From contig NZ_CP051625.1 in NCBI RefSeq assembly GCF_012844345.1, positions 372,001-436,000 of the forward strand: a stretch of 64,000 nt of DNA, written 5' to 3'. The notes beneath the pieces were generated by a model. It searched no databases. It worked only from the letters and a program-made list of their open reading frames with translations, and had not been told where the DNA came from. This document shows positions 46,100 to 53,824 of the stretch, in pieces. This DNA is from Pseudomonas sp. gcc21. Its GTDB lineage: Bacteria > Pseudomonadota > Gammaproteobacteria > Pseudomonadales > Pseudomonadaceae. A program made the translations under genes and the position numbers. Position 1 is the first letter of the stretch. Each line of letters opens with the position of its first letter.

Positions 46100-46663
46100 T
46101 CACCCAATATGCGGCGCGTCCAACGTTTGATTCCAGGCGCGGATAAAGTCGTTGGCGTGACCATTTCGATGTGGGTACGCTGCTTGCCAGATGCGCGCCA
46201 GCTCGGTCAGCGGGGTAGGGTCTTTCGGTGTAAGGCCGCGGTATTCATATACCGCCCAGGCGATCGCCGTCGCATAAGCAAGATTGAACCCAAGTTCGGC
46301 ATGGGGATTCTTCAGAAAACAGTGCTGGCTGGCCAGCCCGCGAACCAAGCTCGCCTGATCAGGAGAGTGCGCGAGATAGTTGTCCCAGAGCTCGATATGC
46401 AGGGCTGGCGGTATCGCATAAGGACCGATACCATCGAGTGGACACTTCGTTTGCGGCAGACTGGACATGACCAGTAATGTGCCCAGAATCAGATTTTCAG
46501 CGGCGGGGGATTCGACCCCGAGAAAACCCAGTGTGGGAGCCAGCACCGCTACCCGTATAGTGGTCGTTGAGGCGAGAGCAAGTGTTGAGGAAAGCTTGAC
46601 CTGACTGGCTGGTTCGAGGTCGCTCAGATAATTCACGGCTGGATTGATAGCGCTTACTGTCAC
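46100..46663 (-). CDS. hypothetical protein, 187 aa
   Basis: A GTG start (46663) is preceded by AGGAT at 7 nt, and the frame encodes 187 residues without signal peptide. A hydrophobic segment (IRVAVLAPTLGFLGVESPAAENLILGTLLVMSS, about 36-68) is not a clear membrane helix. The C-terminal half is Trp/Tyr-rich, with WAVYEYRGLTPKDPTPLTELARIWQAAYPHR, which looks like a globular domain. I do not recognise the family. It is divergent from the hybrid kinase gene, with an inverted repeat in between. Confidence 0.6.
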   Translation of the reverse strand: MTVSAINPAVNYLSDLEPASQVKLSSTLALASTTTIRVAVLAPTLGFLGVESPAAENLILGTLLVMSSLPQTKCPLDGIGPYAIPPALHIELWDNYLAHSPDQASLVRGLASQHCFLKNPHAELGFNLAYATAIAWAVYEYRGLTPKDPTPLTELARIWQAAYPHRNGHANDFIRAWNQTLDAPHIG

Positions 46664-46759
46664 AATGGCATCCTGCGCTTATGTTTAGTTAAAGCATAGC
46701 GCTGAATATGCAAAGTAAAAGACTGTTTTTTAAACTCTTTGAACGCGGTGATAGGCTCA

Positions 46760-46780
46760 GATATATCTTCGGGATATATC
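46760..46780. promoter_or_regulatory. GATATATC inverted repeat in divergent promoter
   Basis: Two copies of the self-palindromic GATATATC are separated by TTCGG, 37 bp upstream of the kinase start. It could be an operator for a dimeric regulator or, as RNA, an 8-bp stem with a UUCGG loop. Confidence 0.4.
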
Positions 46781-46817
46781 ACCCAAATGCTCACAACATC
46801 AAACTGGATGATGGCAC

Positions 46818-48617
46818 ATGCAAGCGACTGATACGCCTGTTTCACCCTCAGCATTAGATGAGCCGGCTCTGCTCGCGCAGCAGCGGCGCTTTGCAACGCT
46901 CCGATTCAGTCCGCAGTTTGAGCCGGCGTTTCGTGAGTATCTGCACGGCAAGATGTGCGGGCGCGTCGGGATTGTCGGTTTTTCCAGCATCAGTTTTATG
47001 TTGCTGTTCATGTGGGTGGATGTTGCCTACCTTCCTGCGGTAATTCATCGCTATACCGTGCCGATCCGCGGCGCGGTATTGGTGCTTATAGCGGCCACGC
47101 TCTGGTATGCCAACCGCCCTGGACGGGTGGCTCCCTCGCGCGCTTTCATCGCAGCCACAGTGTGCTATGTCAGCGTGGGCTTGATGGTGATCATGGTCAT
47201 TGCCAGTACCCAACTGACCGTTGTGCCGATACCGGTCACCCATGACGGGCTGTATCTTGTATTGCTGTCCGGGTTTTTCCTGCTGGGGTTGCCGATGCGT
47301 CATGCGGTCGTTGGCTCGTGGTTCATCGTCGCAGTTTATCTGGTTACAGAATATTGGATAGGCGCTTCGCGTTACCTGATGATTTCTGGTGCGCTGTTTC
47401 TGGGGTGTTTTGCAGCCATGGGTAGTCTCGGTGCGTACGTTTATGAATATATGATGCGCCGCGCCTATCTCAACGAGCGCCTGCTGGAAGCCGCGCGCAA
47501 GCGCGCCGAACGGGAGAGCCAGAGCAAGACGCGCTTCCTTGCCACAGCGAGCCACGATCTGCGTCAACCGTTGCATGCCATGTCGTTATTCATCCAGCAT
47601 CTGGATGAACGTGTCAGGGAGCCGGAAGCCAGAATAACGGTCAGACGCCTGGCCGATTCCACGCATCTGCTGCAGGCTATGCTCAACTCGCTGCTGGATA
47701 TCTCGCGCCTGAGCGTCGGCATGGTTCGACCACAATTGCGATCAATCAATCTACAGCCCTGGCTGCAACAGCTACTCGGTACGCTGGAATCCAGCGCTCA
47801 CGAACGGGGCGTTACGCTGAAACTCAGCTGCCCGCGCTATTGCGCGGTCTCTGCGGATTCGCTTTTGCTGGAACGCCTCATGCGCAACTATCTGAACAAT
47901 GCGCTGGTGCATGCCCAGGCCACCGAAGTCTGTATCGAGGTCACTCGTTGTGGTGAGCGCACCCGGCTGGCGGTAGTTGATGACGGTTGCGGTCTGACTG
48001 AGGAAGAGCAGGAGCGCATATTCGAGGAGTTCACCCAGCTACGAAATCCGGCCCGGACATTGGAAAAGGGCGTGGGGCTCGGGCTATCAATCTGCCGACA
48101 GCTTTTGCATTTGCTTGAATACCCATCCGGCGTTGAATCAACGCCTGGTCAAGGCTCGCGATTCTGGCTTGAAGTGCCCGCTGCGGATTGGATTGCCGAC
48201 AGGCAGGTCGCACCCATGCCTGAAGGACAGCCGCTTAATGGTCTGGTTGCCGTAGTGGAAAATGACGAGATCAATCGGTTAGCCACCGAAACCTTGTTGC
48301 GCCAGTGGGGCTGCAGCGTCATCAGCTATGAAACGGCCGAACAGGCACTGCTGGGGCTGCAGAAAACGACGGTGGATCTGCTCTTGTCGGATTTCCGGCT
48401 CGAAGAACATATGGATGGGCTGGAGCTGATTCGGGAGCTGCGCTCGCAACGCATCTATGCAGGCCCTGCGGCTTTGATTACCGCTGATACCAGTGAGGAG
48501 CTGCTGATCGAGGCGCGCCAGGCGGAAGTGGCGGTTATCTACAAGCCGGTATTGCCGGCTCGCCTGCGTCGAACCGTGCAACGCCTCTTACCGCTGGCGT
48601 CTGCTGACGTTTTGTAA
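46818..48617 (+). CDS. hybrid sensor histidine kinase
   Basis: A 599-residue kinase. About six membrane helices fill residues 40-215, followed by a short coiled coil. The HisKA domain has H246 in ATASHDLRQPLH. The HATPase shows LMRNYLNNAL, VVDDGCGLTEEEQERIFEEF and GVGLGLSICRQLL. A C-terminal receiver domain (about 470-599) has acceptor D525 in LLLSDFRLEEHMDG, with the acidic pocket reading EN rather than DD. It is tail-to-tail with a LuxR-type regulator. The signal is unknown; multi-helix input plus HisKA-REC resembles Pseudomonas hybrid kinases of the Erc/Exa type. Confidence 0.88.
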   Translation: MQATDTPVSPSALDEPALLAQQRRFATLRFSPQFEPAFREYLHGKMCGRVGIVGFSSISFMLLFMWVDVAYLPAVIHRYTVPIRGAVLVLIAATLWYANRPGRVAPSRAFIAATVCYVSVGLMVIMVIASTQLTVVPIPVTHDGLYLVLLSGFFLLGLPMRHAVVGSWFIVAVYLVTEYWIGASRYLMISGALFLGCFAAMGSLGAYVYEYMMRRAYLNERLLEAARKRAERESQSKTRFLATASHDLRQPLHAMSLFIQHLDERVREPEARITVRRLADSTHLLQAMLNSLLDISRLSVGMVRPQLRSINLQPWLQQLLGTLESSAHERGVTLKLSCPRYCAVSADSLLLERLMRNYLNNALVHAQATEVCIEVTRCGERTRLAVVDDGCGLTEEEQERIFEEFTQLRNPARTLEKGVGLGLSICRQLLHLLEYPSGVESTPGQGSRFWLEVPAADWIADRQVAPMPEGQPLNGLVAVVENDEINRLATETLLRQWGCSVISYETAEQALLGLQKTTVDLLLSDFRLEEHMDGLELIRELRSQRIYAGPAALITADTSEELLIEARQAEVAVIYKPVLPARLRRTVQRLLPLASADVL

Positions 48618-48652
48618 CAGCTGCGCCAAATCGAAGCAGCGAGGAGGCAGCG

Positions 48653-49297
48653 TTACAGGCTGACCAGACCGAGCTTGCGCGCGTTATTCACGCATTCGGT
48701 GCGGTTGTGGCAGTTCAAGGTAGAAAACAATGCCTTGAGATGCGTCTTGACCGTATCTTCGGAAAGGTTCAGACGCTGGCAGATCACCTTGTTCGGCAGT
48801 CCTTCGGAAAGCAGATCCAGGATCTCCAGTTGACGGGGGGTGACGCCCAGATCCCGTGCGTTGCCCTGGCGGTCGAGGGGTGGACATTCCGACGCGATCA
48901 CGACCTGCTGACCGAATAACAGGCGGGTCGCCGCATCCAGCAGTGTCTGGCCATCTGCGGTCTTGCTGATGAAGCCAGCCGCACCCATTTGTAGCGCTGC
49001 GTCGAGATCGCTGGGGCTGTTGCTTGCGGTCAGAATCGCGATGGGGACGAGGGAGTCTATCGCCCGTAATTTCTGCAGAAGAGCCAGGCCGCTACTGTCA
49101 GGTAGCTGAAGGTCCAGGAGGATCAAATCGAAGGTATTGGTTCTTACCAAGGCTTCCGCCTCTGCTGCATTGTGCGCATGATCCAGCGTCACGTCCTTGC
49201 AGAGGTTGGTAAGGGTGAGACTGAGTCCGTCAAGGTAGATCTGATGGTCATCGATCAACAGCAACCGCGTGTCCGGCGGCAAAGTCATAATTCCCAT
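48653..49297 (-). CDS. LuxR/NarL-type response regulator
   Basis: A 214-residue regulator with receiver domain (D16, D17 and acceptor D62 in LILLDLQLPDSSG) and C-terminal LuxR HTH (about 150-210, LGVTPRQLEILDLLSEGLPNKVICQRLNLSEDTVKTHLKAL). The start is ATG 49297, 7 nt after GAGGG. Convergent with the hybrid kinase, so it is the likely partner. Such convergent pairs are used in alcohol-respiration control in pseudomonads; a direct link here is inference. Confidence 0.9.
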   Translation of the reverse strand: MGIMTLPPDTRLLLIDDHQIYLDGLSLTLTNLCKDVTLDHAHNAAEAEALVRTNTFDLILLDLQLPDSSGLALLQKLRAIDSLVPIAILTASNSPSDLDAALQMGAAGFISKTADGQTLLDAATRLLFGQQVVIASECPPLDRQGNARDLGVTPRQLEILDLLSEGLPNKVICQRLNLSEDTVKTHLKALFSTLNCHNRTECVNNARKLGLVSL

Positions 49298-49404
49298 CTA
49301 TTTTCCCTCTTGTTTACGCCTGGCTGCAGCGGGTCGGGCTACAGGCGTAATTTATTATATCCCCCAATATAAGGCATCCAAACGGGGCGAAAAACGGTAG
49401 TGCG

Positions 49405-50589
49405 TCACAAATGTCGATAAAGAGTTCGTATTAATCCCGCATTGAATAACAGAACGCCCAGGCTGGCTATAACCACCGCATTCCAGCCTGCTGCCTCCCA
49501 GAAAAAGCCCAAATAGTAAACGCCGGCAGCGGCTCCCATATAGTAGAACACCGAGTACAGCGACGAGGCGCTTGCCTTGCCGAATGCCGCTTGCTGGTTG
49601 ACCCAGGTATTGGCCAGTGAATGCGTGAGAAAGAAGCCGAAGGCGTTGCACAGCAGCGCCAGAATGATCAACCAGAGTCGGTCGCTAAGCAAAAGCAGGG
49701 TGCCCAGTATCAGCAAGGCGACGCCAGTCATCATGCCGTGCAGTGCGCGATTGAATGGCACGCGACCCGAGAGGGTCGCAGAAACCGTACCGGCAAGGTA
49801 GGTTAGAAACAGCAGGCCCAGGCTGCCGGCGCCTAGCTGCCATGGCCCGTCACTCAGGCGAAAGGTCAGATAGGTATACAGATTGATGAAGATCATGAAG
49901 TTCAGGCCGCCTACTGCGAACGCTGGCAGCAGGGCAGGGTTGGACAGATGTGCGACAAACCCCTTGAGGCTTCCGCCGAGTGACAGCGGACGCGAAACGA
50001 ACCCGGTAGCGGGCGGCAAGAGTCGGGCCACCACCGCAAGACCCAGCAGGCTCATGATGCCGAGGCTCATAAAAACCGTCTGCAGATCCGAATGCTCGGC
50101 AATGAAACCGCCGACCAGCCGGCCGCCGGCTCCGCCCAGGGTATTGCCGCCAATATACAGACCCACAGCCCCGACCAGAGCAGTGCGTGTCATGGTGTCG
50201 CCCAGGTAGGCAATGGCGACAGCGGGCAAGACCCCTAGTGCCACGCCCAGCGCCGCGCGTAACCAGACCAGGGTGTTGAAGTGGGTGGTAAATGCCATGC
50301 AGAGGCTGAGCAAGGCTGTCACGCCAATGCCGAGCAATAACGGGGCCCGGCGGCCGATGGCATCGGAAACCGGCCCGTGGACCAGTAGCGACAGCCCCAG
50401 GGTGAGGCTGGTGATGGTAAACGCGTTACCGGCCTGTAGGGTGGAGACCTGGAATTGCTTGGCAATCAGCGGCAGCAGCGGATGAATGGCGTACAGATTG
50501 GCAAAGATAACCAGTGAAGCGACTACCAGAGCCAGACAGGCACGCCGGTAGGCCGGCGTGCCCCGCTCAATAAGTGGCTCAGCGCTCAT
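49405..50589 (-). CDS. MFS exporter, YnfM type
   Basis: A 394-residue, 12-helix major facilitator. The start ATG 50589 (MSAEPLIERGTPAYRRAC) overlaps the end of the sodium channel gene by 11 bp. The motif between helices 2 and 3 reads VHGPVSDAIGRR, a variant of the drug-exporter motif A. The middle loop after helix 6 has GGSLKGFVAHLSNPALLP, as in YnfM/inner membrane transport proteins. The substrate is unknown. Confidence 0.85.
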   Translation of the reverse strand: MSAEPLIERGTPAYRRACLALVVASLVIFANLYAIHPLLPLIAKQFQVSTLQAGNAFTITSLTLGLSLLVHGPVSDAIGRRAPLLLGIGVTALLSLCMAFTTHFNTLVWLRAALGVALGVLPAVAIAYLGDTMTRTALVGAVGLYIGGNTLGGAGGRLVGGFIAEHSDLQTVFMSLGIMSLLGLAVVARLLPPATGFVSRPLSLGGSLKGFVAHLSNPALLPAFAVGGLNFMIFINLYTYLTFRLSDGPWQLGAGSLGLLFLTYLAGTVSATLSGRVPFNRALHGMMTGVALLILGTLLLLSDRLWLIILALLCNAFGFFLTHSLANTWVNQQAAFGKASASSLYSVFYYMGAAAGVYYLGFFWEAAGWNAVVIASLGVLLFNAGLIRTLYRHL

Positions 50590-51436
50590 CAATACGGTCT
50601 TGCAGGGCGCGTATCTCGGCCCGCAACTGACGAACTTCCTGTAGTAAAAGCTCCTGGTTAGTACCCGATAGGCTGGTGGTGGATGGCTTAGTTTGTTCCT
50701 GCCCCTCGGCTTTGCCTGCTGCGACACGTTCGCGGTTGGTCTGGATCGCATCGACAATCACGGCGATGAACAGGTTGAGCATCATGAAAGTCGCGATCAG
50801 GATGAACGGCACGAAGTACAACCAGGCGTAGGGGTATTCCTCCATCACCGGGCGGACGATACCCATCGACCAGCTTTCCAGGGTCATCACCTGGAACAGG
50901 GTATAAAGCGTAGCGCCTAGACTGCCGAACCACTCGGGAAACGCTGAACCGAACAGCTGTGTGGCAATGACGGCGGCAACGTAGAACACCAGTCCCAGCA
51001 AAGCCACGATACTGCCCATGCCGGGTAACGAAGACAACAAGGACTGCACCACCATTTTCATGCTAGGGACGAGCGATATCAGACGCAGCACCCGCAGTAC
51101 ACGTAGCGCGCGTAGCACCGCAAGCGGGCCACTGGCCGGTATCAGCGCGATGGTAATGACCAGGGTGTCGAAAAGCCCCCATGGGTCGCGCAGCAGCTTC
51201 CAGCCGTGGGCAACGAAGCGCAGCGTGATCTCAAGCACAAACAGCCCGAGGATAAGCTGGTCTAGGCGAATCAACAGCTCGCCCCATTGCTGCATGATGG
51301 TGGGGGAGGTTTCCAGGCCGAGGATCACGGCGTTTATCAGGATCAGTCCCATCACCAGGAATTGGGTGCGCGGACGTTCAATCAGCTCGGCAAGGCGCAG
51401 GCGCCAGGGCTGGGATGCTTCGAGGGTAGAGTTCAT
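50579..51436 (-). CDS. NaChBac-type voltage-gated sodium channel
   Basis: A 285-residue single-domain, six-helix ion channel. S4 has the regular Arg spacing RALRVLRVLRL. The pore loop contains the bacterial sodium selectivity filter TLESWSM, identical to that of NavAb and NavMs. S6 reads FILIATFMMLNLFIAVIVDAI. The C-terminal about 40 residues form a coiled coil (ELLLQEVRQLRAEIRALQDRI) for tetramer assembly. Such channels are known from marine and alkaliphilic bacteria and affect Na+ entry, motility or pH tolerance. It overlaps an MFS exporter gene. Confidence 0.93.
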   Translation of the reverse strand: MNSTLEASQPWRLRLAELIERPRTQFLVMGLILINAVILGLETSPTIMQQWGELLIRLDQLILGLFVLEITLRFVAHGWKLLRDPWGLFDTLVITIALIPASGPLAVLRALRVLRVLRLISLVPSMKMVVQSLLSSLPGMGSIVALLGLVFYVAAVIATQLFGSAFPEWFGSLGATLYTLFQVMTLESWSMGIVRPVMEEYPYAWLYFVPFILIATFMMLNLFIAVIVDAIQTNRERVAAGKAEGQEQTKPSTTSLSGTNQELLLQEVRQLRAEIRALQDRIDER

Positions 51437-51492
51437 CGGTTCAGTATAGGTAGGTGTAGGGCCGGCCGGACGCGCGGTCCGGCACGGGCAGA

Positions 51493-52038
51493 TTATTCGT
51501 CAGCTTCGAATGCGCACAGGGTGAATGTGGAAATGTCCGCGTCCTGCATTTTCCGGGAGCCGCCCAGATCAGGAAGATCGATGATGGCAGCGGCTTCATA
51601 GATTTCTGCGCCGAGCTGCTTGATCAGACGCGCCGCAGCGAGCAGGGTCCCGCCAGTCGCAATGAGATCATCCAGCAGCAATACCTGGTCGCCCGGGTTC
51701 AGTGCATCCCGATGGACCTCAACCTGGGCTTCGCCGTACTCGGTTTCATAGGATTCGCAAAGTGTGTCGCAGGGCAGCTTGCCGGGCTTGCGGAATAACA
51801 CAAGCGGTTTGTTCAGTTCATACGCCAGCACGGCTCCGAGCAGGAAACCGCGCGCATCGATTGCTCCGATATGCGTGACCGGAGATTCGACATAGCGCTG
51901 AATCAGGCTGTCCGCGACCATGCGCATGGCGCGCGGGGAGCGATAGAGTGGCGTGATGTCCCTGAAAATGATGCCAGGCTTGGGAAAGTCCGGCACAGGT
52001 CTGATCAGGGTCTTGATGCTGTACTCGTCAAATATCAT
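51493..52038 (-). CDS. apt: adenine phosphoribosyltransferase
   Basis: Apt salvages adenine to AMP with PRPP. The 181-residue protein has the PRPP-binding motif [17 protein letters not shown], an N-terminal [16 protein letters not shown] and [16 protein letters not shown] 52038 lies 17 bp after the anr stop; an earlier ATG would run into anr. The anr-apt order is the one known in Pseudomonas. Confidence 0.95.
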   Translation of the reverse strand: MIFDEYSIKTLIRPVPDFPKPGIIFRDITPLYRSPRAMRMVADSLIQRYVESPVTHIGAIDARGFLLGAVLAYELNKPLVLFRKPGKLPCDTLCESYETEYGEAQVEVHRDALNPGDQVLLLDDLIATGGTLLAAARLIKQLGAEIYEAAAIIDLPDLGGSRKMQDADISTFTLCAFEADE

Positions 52039-52054
52039 GCTGCACTCGCAATCA

Positions 52055-52786
52055 TTATTCGCCCTGGCCACCGGCCAGTGCACAAAGCTGGGTATGTTCA
52101 AGTATCTCGATCTGCTTGCCGTTCGCAGCGATCAGACCCTGCTGTTGAAAGCGGGTAAATACCCGCGAAACGGTTTCAACTGCCAGCCCGAGATAGTTGC
52201 CGATTTCATTGCGCGACATAGCCAGCCGGAAGGCCTTGGCGGAGTAGCCGCGGGCACGGAAGCGTGCCGACAGGTTGATCAGCAAGGTCGCAATTCGTTC
52301 ATCGGCGGTCTTGCGCGAGAGTAACAACATCATCTGTTGGTCTTCGCGGATCTCACGGCTCATCAGCCGCATCACCTGCTTGCGCAACTGTGGCATGGAA
52401 GCGGTGAGGTCGTCCAGACGCTCGAAGGGAATCTCACAGACGGACGTGGTTTCCAGTGCCATGGCTGACAAGGGATACATGTCAGCGTCCATTCCAGACA
52501 GGCCAATCATTTCGCTGGCCAGATGAAACCCGGTAATTTGCTCCTCGCCCATATCCGAAAGGCTGTAGGTTTTTACCGCGCCGGACCGCAGAGCATAGAT
52601 GGACGTAAACGGCTCGCCCTGACGGAACAGCATTTCGCCTTTCTTCAGCGGGCGTCCGCGCTTGACGATATCGTCAAGCAGGTCCATCTCGTCATCCTGC
52701 AGAGCCAGAGGCAAACACAATCCGGACAAGGTGCAGTCCTTGCAATGCGCTCCTGGCAGAGGGCGAAGTTTAAGAGGGTCAGTCAT
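52055..52786 (-). CDS. anr: oxygen-sensing transcriptional regulator Anr (FNR family)
   Basis: Anr activates genes for microaerobic and anaerobic growth. The [4Fe-4S] ligands are C15, C18 and C24, plus a fourth Cys in TTSVCEIPF (around residue 117). A CRP-type cAMP-like domain, a dimer helix and the C-terminal HTH ([25 protein letters not shown]) follow. The HTH has E/S/R contacts matching FNR half-site TTGA. ATG 52786 is better than TTG 52795. The 243-residue length is normal. The cbb3 operon just upstream is a known Anr target family. Confidence 0.95.
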   Translation of the reverse strand: MTDPLKLRPLPGAHCKDCTLSGLCLPLALQDDEMDLLDDIVKRGRPLKKGEMLFRQGEPFTSIYALRSGAVKTYSLSDMGEEQITGFHLASEMIGLSGMDADMYPLSAMALETTSVCEIPFERLDDLTASMPQLRKQVMRLMSREIREDQQMMLLLSRKTADERIATLLINLSARFRARGYSAKAFRLAMSRNEIGNYLGLAVETVSRVFTRFQQQGLIAANGKQIEILEHTQLCALAGGQGE

Positions 52787-52865
52787 GCCGTCCAATCCCG
52801 AAGCAGGCGTTTAAGAAGCGCAAGCGTACCACCAACTGGGTAGCCTGTTCCATGGCGCGCCTGGG

Positions 52866-53600
52866 TCAGTGATGCGGCTGTGTCAGATGATCAGCGTTGT
52901 GGCTGGAGCCATGACCCATGAGCATCGCCTTATGCGGACCAGGCAATGTCCATATGCCGAACAGGATCACCATGACTGCAGCGCTCACACGTACAGCACG
53001 TTTGCGCAGCAACGCCATCAGCCGTTCGGCCGCGAGGCCAGTGGCGAGCAGGGTGGGCAAGGTACCTATGCCAAACGCCAGCATCAGCCCCGCCGAGAGG
53101 CCGGTACTGCCCTGACTGCTGGCCCATACCAGTGTGCTGTACACCAGGCCGCAGGGTAGCCAGCCCCATAGTGCGCCGAGAGCCATGGCCTGTGGCAAAC
53201 GTTTGACCGGAAGCAATGCGCGGGCATGGGGTTCGATATGTTTCCACAGCCCCCGGCCTACGCGCTCGATACGCGTTAATCCGGACCACCAGTTGGCTAG
53301 ATATAAGCCCATGGCAATCATCAGCAATCCGGCCAAGGCACGTAATGCCATGTCCAAGCCCAGATCCCGGAGCAGCCAGCCTACGCTGCCGAGCAAGGCG
53401 CCGGCGGCAGAGTAGCTGGCGATACGGCCGGCGTTATAGCCAAGCAGGATGCGCCACATTGCCCACCCGCGTCGCTGCTCTACCGGAATTGCCAGCGTAA
53501 GCGCCCCCATCAACCCGCCACACATACCGATGCAATGGCCTCCGCCGAGCAGGCCCAGCGCCAGTGCAGTCAGGACCAGGGGGAGGAGCTCTGCTGTCAC
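52866..53600 (-). CDS. sulfite exporter TauE/SafE family (DsbD-gamma-like) protein
   Basis: A 244-residue membrane protein with about six helices. Conserved Cys motifs lie in GGGHCIGMCGGLMG and WGWLPCGLVYS. These recall metal or thiol chemistry, and the gene sits between ccoS and anr in many pseudomonads, so copper or cytochrome maturation is a reasonable guess. GTG 53600 overlaps the ccoS stop (GTGA). A His-rich C-terminus (GHGSSHNADHLTQPHH) may bind metal. Confidence 0.8.
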   Translation of the reverse strand: MTAELLPLVLTALALGLLGGGHCIGMCGGLMGALTLAIPVEQRRGWAMWRILLGYNAGRIASYSAAGALLGSVGWLLRDLGLDMALRALAGLLMIAMGLYLANWWSGLTRIERVGRGLWKHIEPHARALLPVKRLPQAMALGALWGWLPCGLVYSTLVWASSQGSTGLSAGLMLAFGIGTLPTLLATGLAAERLMALLRKRAVRVSAAVMVILFGIWTLPGPHKAMLMGHGSSHNADHLTQPHH

Positions 53601-53824
53601 GTTTTGCGCTCCGGATCATCGGAATCCGGTTTTGGCGCATCATCTTCGGGTGTTGTTCTTTTCTGCGCAGCGAGGTGAGCAGGGTCGTCCTCATCGAACA
53701 GGATGCTATGGGCTGGGCTATCCAGATCGTCATACTGTCCGCTGTTCACTGCCCAGTTGAATACCCATATGGCAACAATGACCAGCACGACGGCGACGGG
53801 CACCAGAATATAAAGAACGGTCAT
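53597..53824 (-). CDS. ccoS: cbb3 oxidase maturation protein CcoS
   Basis: CcoS is needed to insert cofactors into the CcoN subunit. The 75-residue protein has one N-terminal membrane helix (LYILVPVAVVLVIVAIWVFNWAV), then SGQYDDLDSPAHSILFDED typical of the family, and an acidic tail. It overlaps ccoI (ATGA) and the downstream TauE gene. Confidence 0.92.
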   Translation of the reverse strand: MTVLYILVPVAVVLVIVAIWVFNWAVNSGQYDDLDSPAHSILFDEDDPAHLAAQKRTTPEDDAPKPDSDDPERKT

